Below are positions 12,643 through 20,238 of a stretch of DNA of 21,139 nucleotides, piece by piece. The stretch's first letter is position 1; each line of letters starts with the position of its first letter. The notes under the pieces are model-generated. The model searched no databases. It saw nothing but the letters and a program-made list of their open reading frames with translations, and was not told the DNA's origin. A program made the position numbers and the translations under genes. This stretch comes from JBAZYZ01 sp964366065 (GTDB lineage Bacteria > Patescibacteriota > Minisyncoccia > Phycocordibacterales > VMEP01), in the NCBI GenBank assembly GCA_964366065.1, contig CAYISF010000005.1:1-21139 (forward strand). Reading direction: 5' to 3'.

Positions 12643-12714
12643 GGCGTAATGGCGAAGTGGCAACGCGACGGTCTGCAAAACCGTTATGCGCGGGTTCGAT
12701 TCCCGCTTACGCCT
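12643..12714 (+). tRNA. tRNA-Cys (anticodon GCA)
   Basis: Acceptor GGCGTAA pairs with TTACGCC, and the discriminator is T, as required for cysteine. Anticodon stem ACGGT/ACCGT holds loop CTGCAAA, anticodon GCA. T-arm CGGGTTCGATTCCCG is intact. No CCA is encoded. The last eight bases overlap the end of rbfA on the opposite strand. Confidence 0.93.
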
Positions 12715-13030
12715 TAGTATTTAAACCATCAATCTTTTGCTGTAATTTCTGTCCTTTATCTATCTCCACTTCTAGAAATGGGAGAACGCGGAATTTGATC
12801 CGCTCTTTCACGAACTCTCTCAATTCTTTCCTTTTCCGCTTGGCGAAGTCAAGAGCGGCCGCTTCTTTTTCTTCAGGAAGCACAGTTATGTAAACAGTCG
12901 CGCGCTTCAAGTCCGAGGAAACTGTGGCGTGCGTTACGGTAATGAGCGACTCCCGGTTTGATTCCCGCTCCAGAAATTCCGCCGAGAGTTCCCTAAGAAG
13001 CTCGCTAACTTTTTCTTGCCGTAGAGCCAT
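12707..13030 (-). CDS. rbfA: 30S ribosome-binding factor A
   Basis: The 107-residue protein has the RbfA KH-like domain: an N-terminal helix with EKVSELLRELSAEFLERE, the strand LITVTHATVSSDLKRATVYITVLP (about residues 29-52), then a long helix of charged residues and FRVLPFLEVEIDKG near the end. RbfA assists late maturation of the 16S 5' region in the 30S subunit. It follows infB on the same strand, as in many bacteria. The final codons AAG GCG TAA lie on the antisense of the tRNA-Cys acceptor stem. The start codon is immediately next to a repeat element (13030-13144), with no SD. Length is near the family's lower range. Confidence 0.88.
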   Translation of the reverse strand: MALRQEKVSELLRELSAEFLERESNRESLITVTHATVSSDLKRATVYITVLPEEKEAAALDFAKRKRKELREFVKERIKFRVLPFLEVEIDKGQKLQQKIDGLNTKA

Positions 13031-13144
13031 CCCATTAGAAGCTATTCGCGGATTTACCGCAATATTCTATATTGCTAATATTTGTCCTCGTCCAATCTTT
13101 TTTCATATTAATCTTTAACAAAATATCCGCGGCTTCTAACGGGA
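13030..13144. repeat. CCCGTTAGA-type inverted-end repeat between infB and rbfA
   Basis: The left edge TCCCATTAGAAGC, four extra bases, CGCGGAT (13030-13053) is the inverse of the right edge ATCCGCGGCTTCTAACGGGA (13125-13144). Inside is a small hairpin GCAATA/TATTGC (13059-13075). It fills nearly the whole infB-rbfA gap. On the minus strand the element ends GGGAT, whose AT is the first two bases of the rbfA ATG. Confidence 0.7.
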
Positions 13145-13148
13145 CAGG

Positions 13149-14660
13149 TTATTTTGTGACGCTCACGTACGCTTGAATGACATCCCCCGGAGCAATTTCT
13201 GTCTTTGATTCAATAAGCACGCCGAATTCGCTTCCTTCCGCGGCTTCCCGGGCTTTGGCTTTGTGTTGCTGAAGTTCCATTATTTCTCCCCTGCCTATTT
13301 CAAAGTCGCGGCGCATTATTTTTACGTTCGCGCCTGACAAAATTGTTCCTTCCGTAACCTTACCTCCCACTATCTGCTTGTCCTTCGTTCGGCTGAAGCA
13401 TTTTATTATTTTTGCCGTACCAGCTGTTTCTTCCGTTGTGACGCGAGGTTTCCTTTTTTCAAGCTCTCCGTCAAACCATTCGGTTATCTTGTATATGACG
13501 TCAAACATATTTATGGGCACGCCCAGGCGCTCCGCGAGATCTGTGGCCGATTTGTCCGCCTTTACATTGAACCCGATCAGAAGCGCTTCCGCCATGCCGC
13601 TGGCGAGTTTAACATCGGTTTCCGTAATGTTGCCGCTGCCTTTGGTTACTATCTTCCACCTGATTCCTTCTTTGGAAATTTTAGAGAGCTCTTTTTCAAT
13701 CGCTTCCAGCGTGCCGGCGACATCGGCTTTCAAAATTACGGGGACCACGATAATGCCTTCTTCAGCCGTATCCTCGGGAAGTTTTTCTTCCGCGCGGAGT
13801 TTTTCTTGATGTGCGGAAGCGCGCATCTCCGCTTCCTTTTTGCTGGCGGATGAGGTGAAAATCTCGCCGACGGACGGCAACTTGTTGAAACCAGTTATAA
13901 CTACAGGGGAAGAGACTGCAGCTTCGCTGACACTTTTTCCTAGGAAATTTTCCATCAAGCGCGCCGGCGCAATGGCGTTCCCGACTACAATATATTCGCC
14001 GTTTTTCAAAGTACCGTTTTTTACGAGAAGCGTCGCCGAAATGCCGCGCTTCATATCCACATGCGATTCAACGACAACTCCCTCGGCCCTAGCCGCTTTA
14101 TCTCCGGTCAGTTCTCCAAGCTCTGCCACCAGGAGAATCATGTCCAAAAGTTCAGGGATTCCCGCGCCTGTTTTCGCCGAGATACTGATGCAAGGAACAT
14201 TCCCCCCGAAACCTTCCACATAGACGCTATGTTCGGCCAGGTCCATTTTTACTTTCTCAATATTTGCCGCGGGCTTATCTATTTTGTTTATGGCGACAAT
14301 GAAAGGGATGCCGCCGGCTGTAATGGCTTTGATTGCTTCAAGGGTCTGCGCTTTGACGCTGTCTTCGGCGGAAACGACCAAAACAGCGATGTCAGCCGCG
14401 CTCACTCCGCGGACGCGCATGCCGGAAAAGGCCTCGTGGCCGGGAGTATCAAGGAAAGTTATTTTTTTCTCCGCCCCGGCGTCATTTTTGTGAATTACTT
14501 CGTAGGCGGAAGTGTGCTGGGTGATGCCGCCTGCCTCGCTTCCGACTATGTTCGTTTTTCGGATGTAATCAAGAAGAGTTGATTTACCGTGGTCAATATG
14601 CCCCACGACCACAATCACGGGCGGACGTTCCACTATTTTGTTGTGTTCTTTTTCCGCCAT
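13149..14660 (-). CDS. infB: Translation initiation factor IF-2, short form
   Basis: The 503-residue GTPase delivers initiator fMet-tRNA to the 30S subunit. G motifs are GHIDHGKST (about residues 20-28), GGITQHTSAY (44-53), DTPGHEAF (71-78), NKID and SAKTG. Domain II, the linker domain III and the C-terminal fMet-tRNA-binding domain (KCFSRTKDKQIVGGKVTEG onward) follow. The long N-terminal region of E. coli IF-2 (890 residues) is absent; the G domain starts almost at once. G1 has Ile and Ser where most bacteria have Val and Thr. It stands between the DUF4446 gene (41 bases upstream) and rbfA (118 bases downstream, filled by a repeat), a likely operon. Confidence 0.95.
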   Translation of the reverse strand: MAEKEHNKIVERPPVIVVVGHIDHGKSTLLDYIRKTNIVGSEAGGITQHTSAYEVIHKNDAGAEKKITFLDTPGHEAFSGMRVRGVSAADIAVLVVSAEDSVKAQTLEAIKAITAGGIPFIVAINKIDKPAANIEKVKMDLAEHSVYVEGFGGNVPCISISAKTGAGIPELLDMILLVAELGELTGDKAARAEGVVVESHVDMKRGISATLLVKNGTLKNGEYIVVGNAIAPARLMENFLGKSVSEAAVSSPVVITGFNKLPSVGEIFTSSASKKEAEMRASAHQEKLRAEEKLPEDTAEEGIIVVPVILKADVAGTLEAIEKELSKISKEGIRWKIVTKGSGNITETDVKLASGMAEALLIGFNVKADKSATDLAERLGVPINMFDVIYKITEWFDGELEKRKPRVTTEETAGTAKIIKCFSRTKDKQIVGGKVTEGTILSGANVKIMRRDFEIGRGEIMELQQHKAKAREAAEGSEFGVLIESKTEIAPGDVIQAYVSVTK

Positions 14661-14701
14661 AATTTTTTCTTTGCTGTGAATTACAGAGAGTACCCATATA
14701 A

Positions 14702-15172
14702 TTACAGTATTTTCCCCGGGCGTGCTTTCGCGACCGCTTCACGCTCTTCGTCCGTAAGGTCGTATTCAGAAGCGTGATTGTTTAACGGCTTTGAATAAAC
14801 ACTGACCCTGTCGCGGGAGTACAAACTGGAAACTACCACGCCGTTGCCTTCTTCGTCCAGAAAGGCGGTGGAAAAACTCTGATTACTGCCTATATTCAGG
14901 TCTTTGAACGGATTGAAGCGGACTGTGCGCACTCCCTGAATGCTTCGTTTCAATCGCTGTTCTACGCCACGAAGATATGCTTCAATGTCGCGCCGCCCGC
15001 CTTCCAGTTCTTTAATCTGCCCGACGAGCGTTATGATGCTGTCTTCAAGCGTGGCCGCGTTTTTCCCGCGAAGAAGTTTCCGCAATCTCCACTCCATATA
15101 GATGAGCCACACAACCAAAAGAACGATAATCGCAAGCAATATGAGTATTAAGGTGTTTCCTGTGAGCGCCAT
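14702..15172 (-). CDS. DUF4446 family membrane protein
   Basis: The 156-residue protein has an N-terminal transmembrane helix (about 8-25, LILILLAIIVLLVVWLIY), then a coiled-coil stretch (about 42-75) and the DUF4446 signature: RFNPFKDLNIGSNQSFSTAF, LDEEGNGVVVSSLYSRDRVS and VYSKPLNNHASEYDLTDEER (about 85-145). The family's function is not established; it is common in Firmicutes and CPR genomes. The gene is 41 bases upstream of infB on the same strand. A -10 TATAAT at 15190-15195 gives a leader of only about ten bases. There is no clear SD. Confidence 0.85.
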   Translation of the reverse strand: MALTGNTLILILLAIIVLLVVWLIYMEWRLRKLLRGKNAATLEDSIITLVGQIKELEGGRRDIEAYLRGVEQRLKRSIQGVRTVRFNPFKDLNIGSNQSFSTAFLDEEGNGVVVSSLYSRDRVSVYSKPLNNHASEYDLTDEEREAVAKARPGKIL

Positions 15173-15189
15173 ACGAATATATGGGTGTG

Positions 15190-15195
15190 ATTATA
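15190..15195 (-). promoter_or_regulatory. -10 element of the DUF4446-infB-rbfA operon
   Basis: TATAAT on the minus strand about 18 bases before the DUF4446 ATG. The -35 is weak. The nearby plus-strand promoter at 15247 makes this a divergent pair. Confidence 0.4.
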
Positions 15196-15246
15196 CACGG
15201 AAACCATTGTTTTGCGAAGAGATTTTAGAAATCCCAAGTGAATTAC

Positions 15247-15276
15247 TTGACAAAAAAACTAGATTAGTGTATTAAT
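15247..15276 (+). promoter_or_regulatory. Strong promoter of a tiny transcription unit
   Basis: A perfect TTGACA (15247-15252), 17 bases, then TATTAA, or with one more base a TGT-ATTAAT extended form (15270-15276). It is the best -35 in the window. The predicted transcript starts near 15282. Confidence 0.65.
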
Positions 15277-15282
15277 GTAGTC

Positions 15283-15387
15283 ATTATTGTTCAGTCGAGG
15301 AGATAAGCATGGGTAGAGCCCTGCAAGCTCATTGTGGTAGTCCCTAGGAATCTCGGCCCCGACCTTCATGGTGCGGGGCTTTTTTTT
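15283..15387 (+). ncRNA. Small transcript of about 105 bases with a 12-codon ORF
   Basis: Between a strong promoter and a strong terminator lies one short unit. It contains GAGGAGA (15297-15303), then six bases later an ATG (15309) that opens a 12-codon frame, MGRALQAHCGSP, ending with TAG at 15345-15347. The SD is one of the best in the window. The RNA also has small internal hairpins (GGGTAGAGCCC) and a CCTAGG palindrome. It could be a leader peptide, an independent small protein or a small regulatory RNA. It matches no RNA family I recognise (not SRP, tmRNA, 6S or RNase P). The cysteine desulfurase gene is 112 bases downstream and the peptide has one Cys codon, so attenuation is possible but unproven. 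Confidence 0.5.
15356..15387 (+). terminator. Rho-independent terminator of the small transcript
   Basis: GCCCCGACC pairs with GGTGCGGGGC (one bulged G), loop TTCAT, followed by eight T (15380-15387). This is a textbook terminator. Confidence 0.85.
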
Positions 15388-15459
15388 ATTCCAAATGCGT
15401 AATAGAATCGCCATATGAAAGCAAAGCGAATTTACCCGCGCACTAAATTTGTCGTGTTT

Positions 15460-15489
15460 TTGTACTTGATATAGCAGGCGTAGTAATAT
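15460..15489 (+). promoter_or_regulatory. Possible cysteine desulfurase promoter
   Basis: TTGTAC (15460-15465), 18 bases, TAATAT (15484-15489). The start would fall near 15496, making ATG 15499 almost leaderless; if so, translation could instead begin at GTG 15559. Confidence 0.35.
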
Positions 15490-15498
15490 TACTGATTT

Positions 15499-16779
15499 AT
15501 GGTTAAAAAATTGGGAAAATTGAATATTGGCAAAAAGCTTCGCAACGCCAAAATTAGTGTGCGGGTGTATCTAGACAATGCCGCGACTACTCCGACGGAC
15601 GAACGGGTAATTAAAGCGATGGCGCCGTATTTCGGGAAAATTTACGCTAATCCGAGCGCTTTGCACGCGGAAGGAGTCGCGGCGCGCGCGGCGCTTTCGG
15701 CCGCGCGCGAAAAGGTAGCTCGTATTTTGCAGGTGCGAAAAGAAGAGATAATTTTCACCAGCGGGGGAACAGAGAGCGATAATCTGGCGATTCAGGGTGT
15801 CATTCGCGCCGCCCGCGCGGATGGAAACAAGCGGCCGCACATTGTCACAACGGCTTTTGAGCATTCGGCAGTGCTGGAAACCTGCAAAGCACTTGAGAAA
15901 GAAGGCGTTGCAACAACTTATATTAAGCCGGAGAAAAACGGAATTGTCCGCCCGTCCGATATAAAAAAAGCGATTACAAAAAATACCGTGCTCGTTTCCG
16001 TAATGTACGCACAGAGTGAGATTGGCACCATACAGCCAATTAAGGAAATCGCGCGCTCCATTAAGGAATTCAAGAGTGCGCGTGCTACAACCTACAACTC
16101 ATTCGAGCCTGAGGGCTCTCAGAGCCAGAACGGCCTACAACCTACAACCTACCCACTATTTCATACCGATGCCGCGCAGGCGGTGAATTATCTGGATATT
16201 TGCCCGAACCACTTGGGTGTTGATTTAATGACACTGGCTGGTTCAAAAATTTACGGCCCGAAAGGAAGCGGTATTCTTTTTGTAAAACATGGTACGCCGA
16301 TATTGCCGGTTTTCTACGGTGGCGACCAGGAGGGAGGTCTGCGGCCGGGAACAGAACCGGTTTATCTGGCGGTTGGATTAGCCGAAGCCCTGAGTATTGC
16401 CGCCGGTATGCGGGAAAAAGAATCAAAGAAACTTATTGGTCTTCGTGATTACTTTATTACTAAATTATTGTCCTTAAGCCCGCGCATATCGCTGAACGGT
16501 GATGTAAAGTGGCGGGTACCGAATAATGTCAATATTTGCATAAACGGCATTGATAATGAATTTTTCGTAATAGAACTTGATGCCAAGGGTATCGCTTGCG
16601 CGACCAGAAGCGCCTGCAAGACAAATGACGAAGAAGGTTCACATGTTATACTCTCCTTAGGGAAAAGTAAAAAAGAGGCCAAAGAAAGCATCCGTTTTTC
16701 TTTGGGCCGTTTTACAACAAAAAAGGAAATAGATTACACCATTGGTGTAATAAAGAATTTACTAACAACTAACAACTAA
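15499..16779 (+). CDS. iscS: Cysteine desulfurase (NifS/IscS family)
   Basis: A 426-residue PLP enzyme that removes sulfur from cysteine for Fe-S clusters and tRNA thiolation. The N-terminal motif VYLDNAATTP is at residues 23-32, SGGTESDN is near 90, and the PLP lysine is K250 in AGSKIYGPKG. The persulfide cysteine is C373 in RSACKTND. The first 20 residues precede the usual start of the family; GTG 15559 is an alternative start. Residues about 193-219, coded by a hairpin repeat flanked by ACAACCTACAAC units, are an extra insertion just before FHTDAAQ. No IscU or Suf gene is adjacent; superoxide dismutase follows 18 bases later. Confidence 0.93.
   Translation: MVKKLGKLNIGKKLRNAKISVRVYLDNAATTPTDERVIKAMAPYFGKIYANPSALHAEGVAARAALSAAREKVARILQVRKEEIIFTSGGTESDNLAIQGVIRAARADGNKRPHIVTTAFEHSAVLETCKALEKEGVATTYIKPEKNGIVRPSDIKKAITKNTVLVSVMYAQSEIGTIQPIKEIARSIKEFKSARATTYNSFEPEGSQSQNGLQPTTYPLFHTDAAQAVNYLDICPNHLGVDLMTLAGSKIYGPKGSGILFVKHGTPILPVFYGGDQEGGLRPGTEPVYLAVGLAEALSIAAGMREKESKKLIGLRDYFITKLLSLSPRISLNGDVKWRVPNNVNICINGIDNEFFVIELDAKGIACATRSACKTNDEEGSHVILSLGKSKKEAKESIRFSLGRFTTKKEIDYTIGVIKNLLTTNN
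16084..16153. repeat. Intergenic-type repeat inserted in frame in the cysteine desulfurase gene
   Basis: CTACAACCTACAAC occurs on both sides (16085-16098 and about 16135-16148) of a hairpin unit centred on GGCTCTCAGAGCC. The 35-base unit 16101-16135 matches 11057-11091 in 26 positions, and a differing base pair in the stem is compensated. The reading frame is preserved through the insertion. The flanking units resemble those before clpB (18330-18355). Confidence 0.65.
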
Positions 16780-16797
16780 CGACCAACAGCTAATACT

Positions 16798-17376
16798 ATG
16801 TACGAACCAAAAGATTTTAGTCACTTACTCGGAACACCGGGATTTTCCGACGCGCTCCTTAAAAATCACTTTACGCTCTATCAGGGATATGTGGCTAATT
16901 TCAACAAAATAAACGATATTTTAGTTGCGATGGAAAAAGAGGGAAAATTTGGAACGCCGGAATTCGCGGAATTAAACCGTCGGTTTGGCTGGGAATGGAA
17001 CGGCATGCGGCTCCACGAATTGTATTTTGGGAACATGTCTGCAAATTCCTCATCAATAGATAAAGAATCGGAACTTTCGAAAAGTATTGAAAGGGAATGG
17101 GGCTCTTTGGAAATGTGGGAGAAAGATTTCCGCGCGATGGGTACGATGCGTGGAATAGGGTGGATTGTGCTTTATCAAGACACGGCGGCGGGAAGATTTT
17201 TTAACGTATGGATTAACGAGCATGATGTCGGGCATCTTGCCGGAGCGATTCCAATTTTGGTCATGGATGTCTTTGAGCACGCATACATCTCTGATTACGG
17301 CTTAAAGCGCGCCGATTACATAGAAGCATTCTTTAAAGCCATTGATTGGGGAGCGGTTTCGGCGCGGATTACTTAG
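16798..17376 (+). CDS. sod: Fe/Mn superoxide dismutase
   Basis: A 192-residue protein that dismutates superoxide to oxygen and hydrogen peroxide. The four metal ligands are visible: H24 (KNHFTLYQGYV), H72 (MRLHELYFGN), D157 and H161 (MDVFEHAYISDYG). The family's WINEHD and GIGWIVLY blocks are also present. The second-ligand segment is unusual, GMRLHELYF rather than NHxFFW. Iron or manganese cannot be told from sequence alone. There is no signal peptide, so it is cytoplasmic. It is 18 bases after the cysteine desulfurase, probably in the same operon, and may protect Fe-S chemistry. Confidence 0.9.
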   Translation: MYEPKDFSHLLGTPGFSDALLKNHFTLYQGYVANFNKINDILVAMEKEGKFGTPEFAELNRRFGWEWNGMRLHELYFGNMSANSSSIDKESELSKSIEREWGSLEMWEKDFRAMGTMRGIGWIVLYQDTAAGRFFNVWINEHDVGHLAGAIPILVMDVFEHAYISDYGLKRADYIEAFFKAIDWGAVSARIT

Positions 17377-17428
17377 GAATAGTTTGCGCAATTTGCGCCC
17401 GGATGTTTTTTTCTTTACTATATAGGGG

Positions 17429-18232
17429 ATGGAACATCTCAATAAAACGCAATTAGTTCTCCTCGCGCTTCTCATCAGTTTTGTTTCGTCTATAGCCACG
17501 GGCATCGTGACGGTGACGCTCATGCAGCAGGCTCCGTCCGGCGTGACGCAGACAATCAACAGAGTTGTGGAAAAGACCATTGAAAAAGTTATACCGATAA
17601 AAGGACCTACTCTCACAGAGACAAAAATTATTAAAGAGGAAGATTTTGTGGTTGCCGCGGTAGCAAGCAATTCCACGGGGGTTGTCAGAATCACAATATC
17701 TGCCGAACCGTCTTTGGGCAATCCTGGCGGAGAGATAGGAAACGGTTTGATTCTTTCGGGCGACGGATACATAGTGACGGATTCCGGCACCGTGGTCGCC
17801 GTGGACAATATTTATTACGCCGTTACTTCGGACGACCAGATACTTCAGCTCTCCCGCGTTGCCGACAAGAAAGGGTTCACTTTCTTCAAGGTCTTAAACA
17901 AAGAAAAAATGCCGGCGCCAAAACTTTCTCCGGTTGTTTTTGCGGATTCCGACAAGGTAAAAGTGGGACAGTCGGTAGTGTCTTTAGGAAGCTCTGCCGC
18001 TACGGGAATTGTTTCAAGCCTTTCGTACGAATCCGGCAACTCCACTTCCACGCCGAAATCTCTTTCATTCATACATACGAGCACGAATCAAAAAGACGAG
18101 CTTAGTAGCGCCGTCATAAACTTAGACGGCGGCGTTATCGGCTTAGTAGGGATGCGCGGAGGAATGCGCTCAACCATACCGGCAAACACAATTCGCGACG
18201 CCTTAGCTGAAGTCCTGAAAAAGCAGCAATAG
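17429..18232 (+). CDS. HtrA/trypsin-fold protein without catalytic triad
   Basis: The 267-residue protein has a short cytoplasmic tail, one N-terminal transmembrane helix (about 9-30) and an external region with a trypsin-like fold. GNGLILSGDGYIVTDSGTVV aligns with the HtrA segment GSGFIVSxDGYIVTNxHVV, but the catalytic His is G120. The Asp segment DLAVLKI is GFTFFKV. The GNSGGPLVNLDG segment reads DELSSAVINLDGGVIGL, with the Ser replaced by Leu. The triad is therefore lost. No PDZ domain is visible. It is probably an anchored non-catalytic scaffold or binding protein. It starts 52 bases after the SOD gene and a TACTATATAG sequence lies just before its ATG. Confidence 0.75.
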   Translation: MEHLNKTQLVLLALLISFVSSIATGIVTVTLMQQAPSGVTQTINRVVEKTIEKVIPIKGPTLTETKIIKEEDFVVAAVASNSTGVVRITISAEPSLGNPGGEIGNGLILSGDGYIVTDSGTVVAVDNIYYAVTSDDQILQLSRVADKKGFTFFKVLNKEKMPAPKLSPVVFADSDKVKVGQSVVSLGSSAATGIVSSLSYESGNSTSTPKSLSFIHTSTNQKDELSSAVINLDGGVIGLVGMRGGMRSTIPANTIRDALAEVLKKQQ

Positions 18233-18250
18233 AGCCGTTTTTTTTCTCTA

Positions 18251-18279
18251 TTGACGAAGGTAGATATCTATTCTAAAAT
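18251..18279 (+). promoter_or_regulatory. clpB promoter
   Basis: TTGACG (18251-18256), 17 bases, TAAAAT (18274-18279). The predicted start near 18286 leaves a leader of about 75 bases with ACTAACTACCCACTACAACC-type repeats. No CIRCE element is seen. Confidence 0.6.
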
Positions 18280-18360
18280 ATTGCCGTACAAATGTTTTTA
18301 AGTATCCGTGTTTTTCGTATTTAACTACTAACTACCCACTACAACCTACAAACTATTTCC

Positions 18361-20238
18361 ATGCCCCCTTTCCAAAATTTCACCACTAAAGCAAAGGAAG
18401 CGATTCGCCGCTCGCATGAGCTGGCTATTGAACGCGGGCAGAATCAGGTAACGCCGCTCCATCTTCTGACATCGCTTCTCCTCCAGGATGAAAGCATGGT
18501 TATTTCCATTTTGGATAAACTTGAAATTGATACGGTGCTTTTAACGGACTCGGTTTTGGAAGCCATAGAAACGCCTGAGGCAAGCGCGGTCATGTCGCCG
18601 GCGTATCAAATATATCTCACGCCGGAATTAGTGCAGGTTTTCAACGGCGCCGAAAAGGTGGCGCGGTTTTTAAAGGATGAATTCGTTTCCACGGAACATC
18701 TTTTCATCGCGCTTCTTGAGGTTCCCGGACAGACGCGCGAAATTATTGCGCGCTTTCGTGTCGGCAAAGAACAGGTTTTGGGTGTTTTGGACGAACTCCG
18801 CAATCAAAAAATTACCGACGCTGATTCCCCGAAAAAATACAGAGTGCTTTCCAAATACACCCGTAACCTGACTCATCTTGCCAAAGAAGACAAGCTTGAT
18901 CCGGTTATCGGCCGTGACAGCGAGATTATGCGCATCATGCAGATTCTCGCGCGCCGCACCAAGAATAATCCGATACTTATCGGCGAGGCGGGAACAGGGA
19001 AGACCGCTGTCGTGGAGGGACTGGCCAACCGTATCGCCAAAGGCGACGTGCCGGAAATGCTTAAAGACAAAGAATTGGTGTCGCTTGATTTGGGCGCGCT
19101 TGTTGCCGGCACCAAATACCGCGGTGAATTTGAGGAGCGGCTGAAAGCCATGATGAAGGAAATTGAACGCTCCGACGGCAAAGTTATTCTTTTTATTGAC
19201 GAACTTCATATGATAGTTGGCCTGGGCGCGGCTGAAGGCGCTGCAGACACGGCGCAATTGCTTAAACCTGCTCTTTCCCGCGGAGAACTTCATGTTATCG
19301 GCGCGACCACCCTCAAGGAATATCAGAAACATATTGAGAAAGACCCCGCGCTTTCCCGCCGTTTCCAGCCGGTGTATATAACCGAGCCGTCCATCGAAGA
19401 CGCGGTTGCCATTTTGCGCGGGCTTAAAGAAAGATACGAACTTTATCACGGTGTTCGCATTACCGATGACGCTATTTTGTCCGCGGTCAATCTTTCCAGC
19501 CGCTACATTACCACCAGATTTCTGCCGGACAAAGCGGTTGATTTGATTGATGAGGCCTCATCCGCGCTTCGCATTGCCCTTGAAAATAAACCGCCTGCTC
19601 TTGAAGAAACGCACCGTAAGGTGATGCGTTTAGAGATAGAAAACGCGGCGCTCAAGAAAGAGCTTGAAGGCGAAGGGCGCGGGGGGAAGGATAATAAAAA
19701 AGTTAAGACCCGCGTCAAAGAGATTGGAAAAGAAATCGGCAATTTGAAAGAGAAAACCCGGGAACTTGAACTTAAATGGAAAAACGAAAAGGAAATTGTC
19801 TTGGATATCCGCAGTATTAAGAAAGAATTAGACGCGCTTCGTTTTGAAGCCGAGAACGCCGAGATTCGCGTTGATTTGGCGAAAGCGGCGGAAATCCGTT
19901 ATGGAAAAATCCCGGCGCTCAGGAAGGACTTGGTGGCAAAGGAAGCGCGTTTAAAAAAACTTCAGAAGTCGCGGCGCATTTTAAAGGAGGAGATTAACGA
20001 AGAAGATATAGCGCACGTGGTGGCTCGCTGGACCGGCATTCCGGTATCCAAAATGCTTGAAGAAGAAGCGGAAAAACTTTCCCGCATGGAAGATGACTTG
20101 AGAAAGCGTGTCATCGGGCAGGACGTGCCCATTGCCAAAATTTCCGATGCCGTCCGCCGGTCGCGGGCGGGCATTGCCGACCCGAACCGCCCGATTGGTT
20201 CGTTCATGTTCCTGGGAGATCGGAAGAGCGTCGTGTAG
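18361..20238 (+). CDS. clpB: ClpB-type disaggregase, 5' part (broken by assembly gap)
   Basis: The N-terminal 618 residues of a Hsp100 chaperone. Two Clp_N repeats (TPLHLLTSLLL and STEHLFIALLE) precede AAA domain 1, with Walker A GEAGTGKT (208-215) and Walker B VILFIDELH (D280, E281). A ClpB-type middle domain of about 125 residues spans roughly 414-540 with its AAEIRYGKIPAL hallmark (Y514). AAA domain 2 begins and breaks off after SFMFLG. The next bases are Illumina adapter that supply a false GDRKSVV and stop, so the true reading frame continues in the 20250-21059 entry. The full protein is about 895 residues if the normal PTGVGKT is restored. It acts with DnaK to resolve aggregates; no dnaK is nearby. 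Confidence 0.9.
   Translation: MPPFQNFTTKAKEAIRRSHELAIERGQNQVTPLHLLTSLLLQDESMVISILDKLEIDTVLLTDSVLEAIETPEASAVMSPAYQIYLTPELVQVFNGAEKVARFLKDEFVSTEHLFIALLEVPGQTREIIARFRVGKEQVLGVLDELRNQKITDADSPKKYRVLSKYTRNLTHLAKEDKLDPVIGRDSEIMRIMQILARRTKNNPILIGEAGTGKTAVVEGLANRIAKGDVPEMLKDKELVSLDLGALVAGTKYRGEFEERLKAMMKEIERSDGKVILFIDELHMIVGLGAAEGAADTAQLLKPALSRGELHVIGATTLKEYQKHIEKDPALSRRFQPVYITEPSIEDAVAILRGLKERYELYHGVRITDDAILSAVNLSSRYITTRFLPDKAVDLIDEASSALRIALENKPPALEETHRKVMRLEIENAALKKELEGEGRGGKDNKKVKTRVKEIGKEIGNLKEKTRELELKWKNEKEIVLDIRSIKKELDALRFEAENAEIRVDLAKAAEIRYGKIPALRKDLVAKEARLKKLQKSRRILKEEINEEDIAHVVARWTGIPVSKMLEEEAEKLSRMEDDLRKRVIGQDVPIAKISDAVRRSRAGIADPNRPIGSFMFLGDRKSVV

Noticed and set aside
15415..15474. 19-residue plus-strand frame (MKAKRIYPRTKFVVFLYLI) before the cysteine desulfurase
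   Set aside because: No SD and overlaps the probable promoter; could be a small membrane peptide but nothing beyond length and hydrophobicity supports it.
18670..19449. 259-codon minus-strand frame
   Set aside because: Antisense of the ClpB AAA1 domain, which has clear motifs on the plus strand.
18361..20238. Calling the gene clpC, or a true frameshifted pseudogene
   Set aside because: The long middle domain with AAEIRYGKIPAL is ClpB-type, and the break is explained by adapter sequence and N bases.
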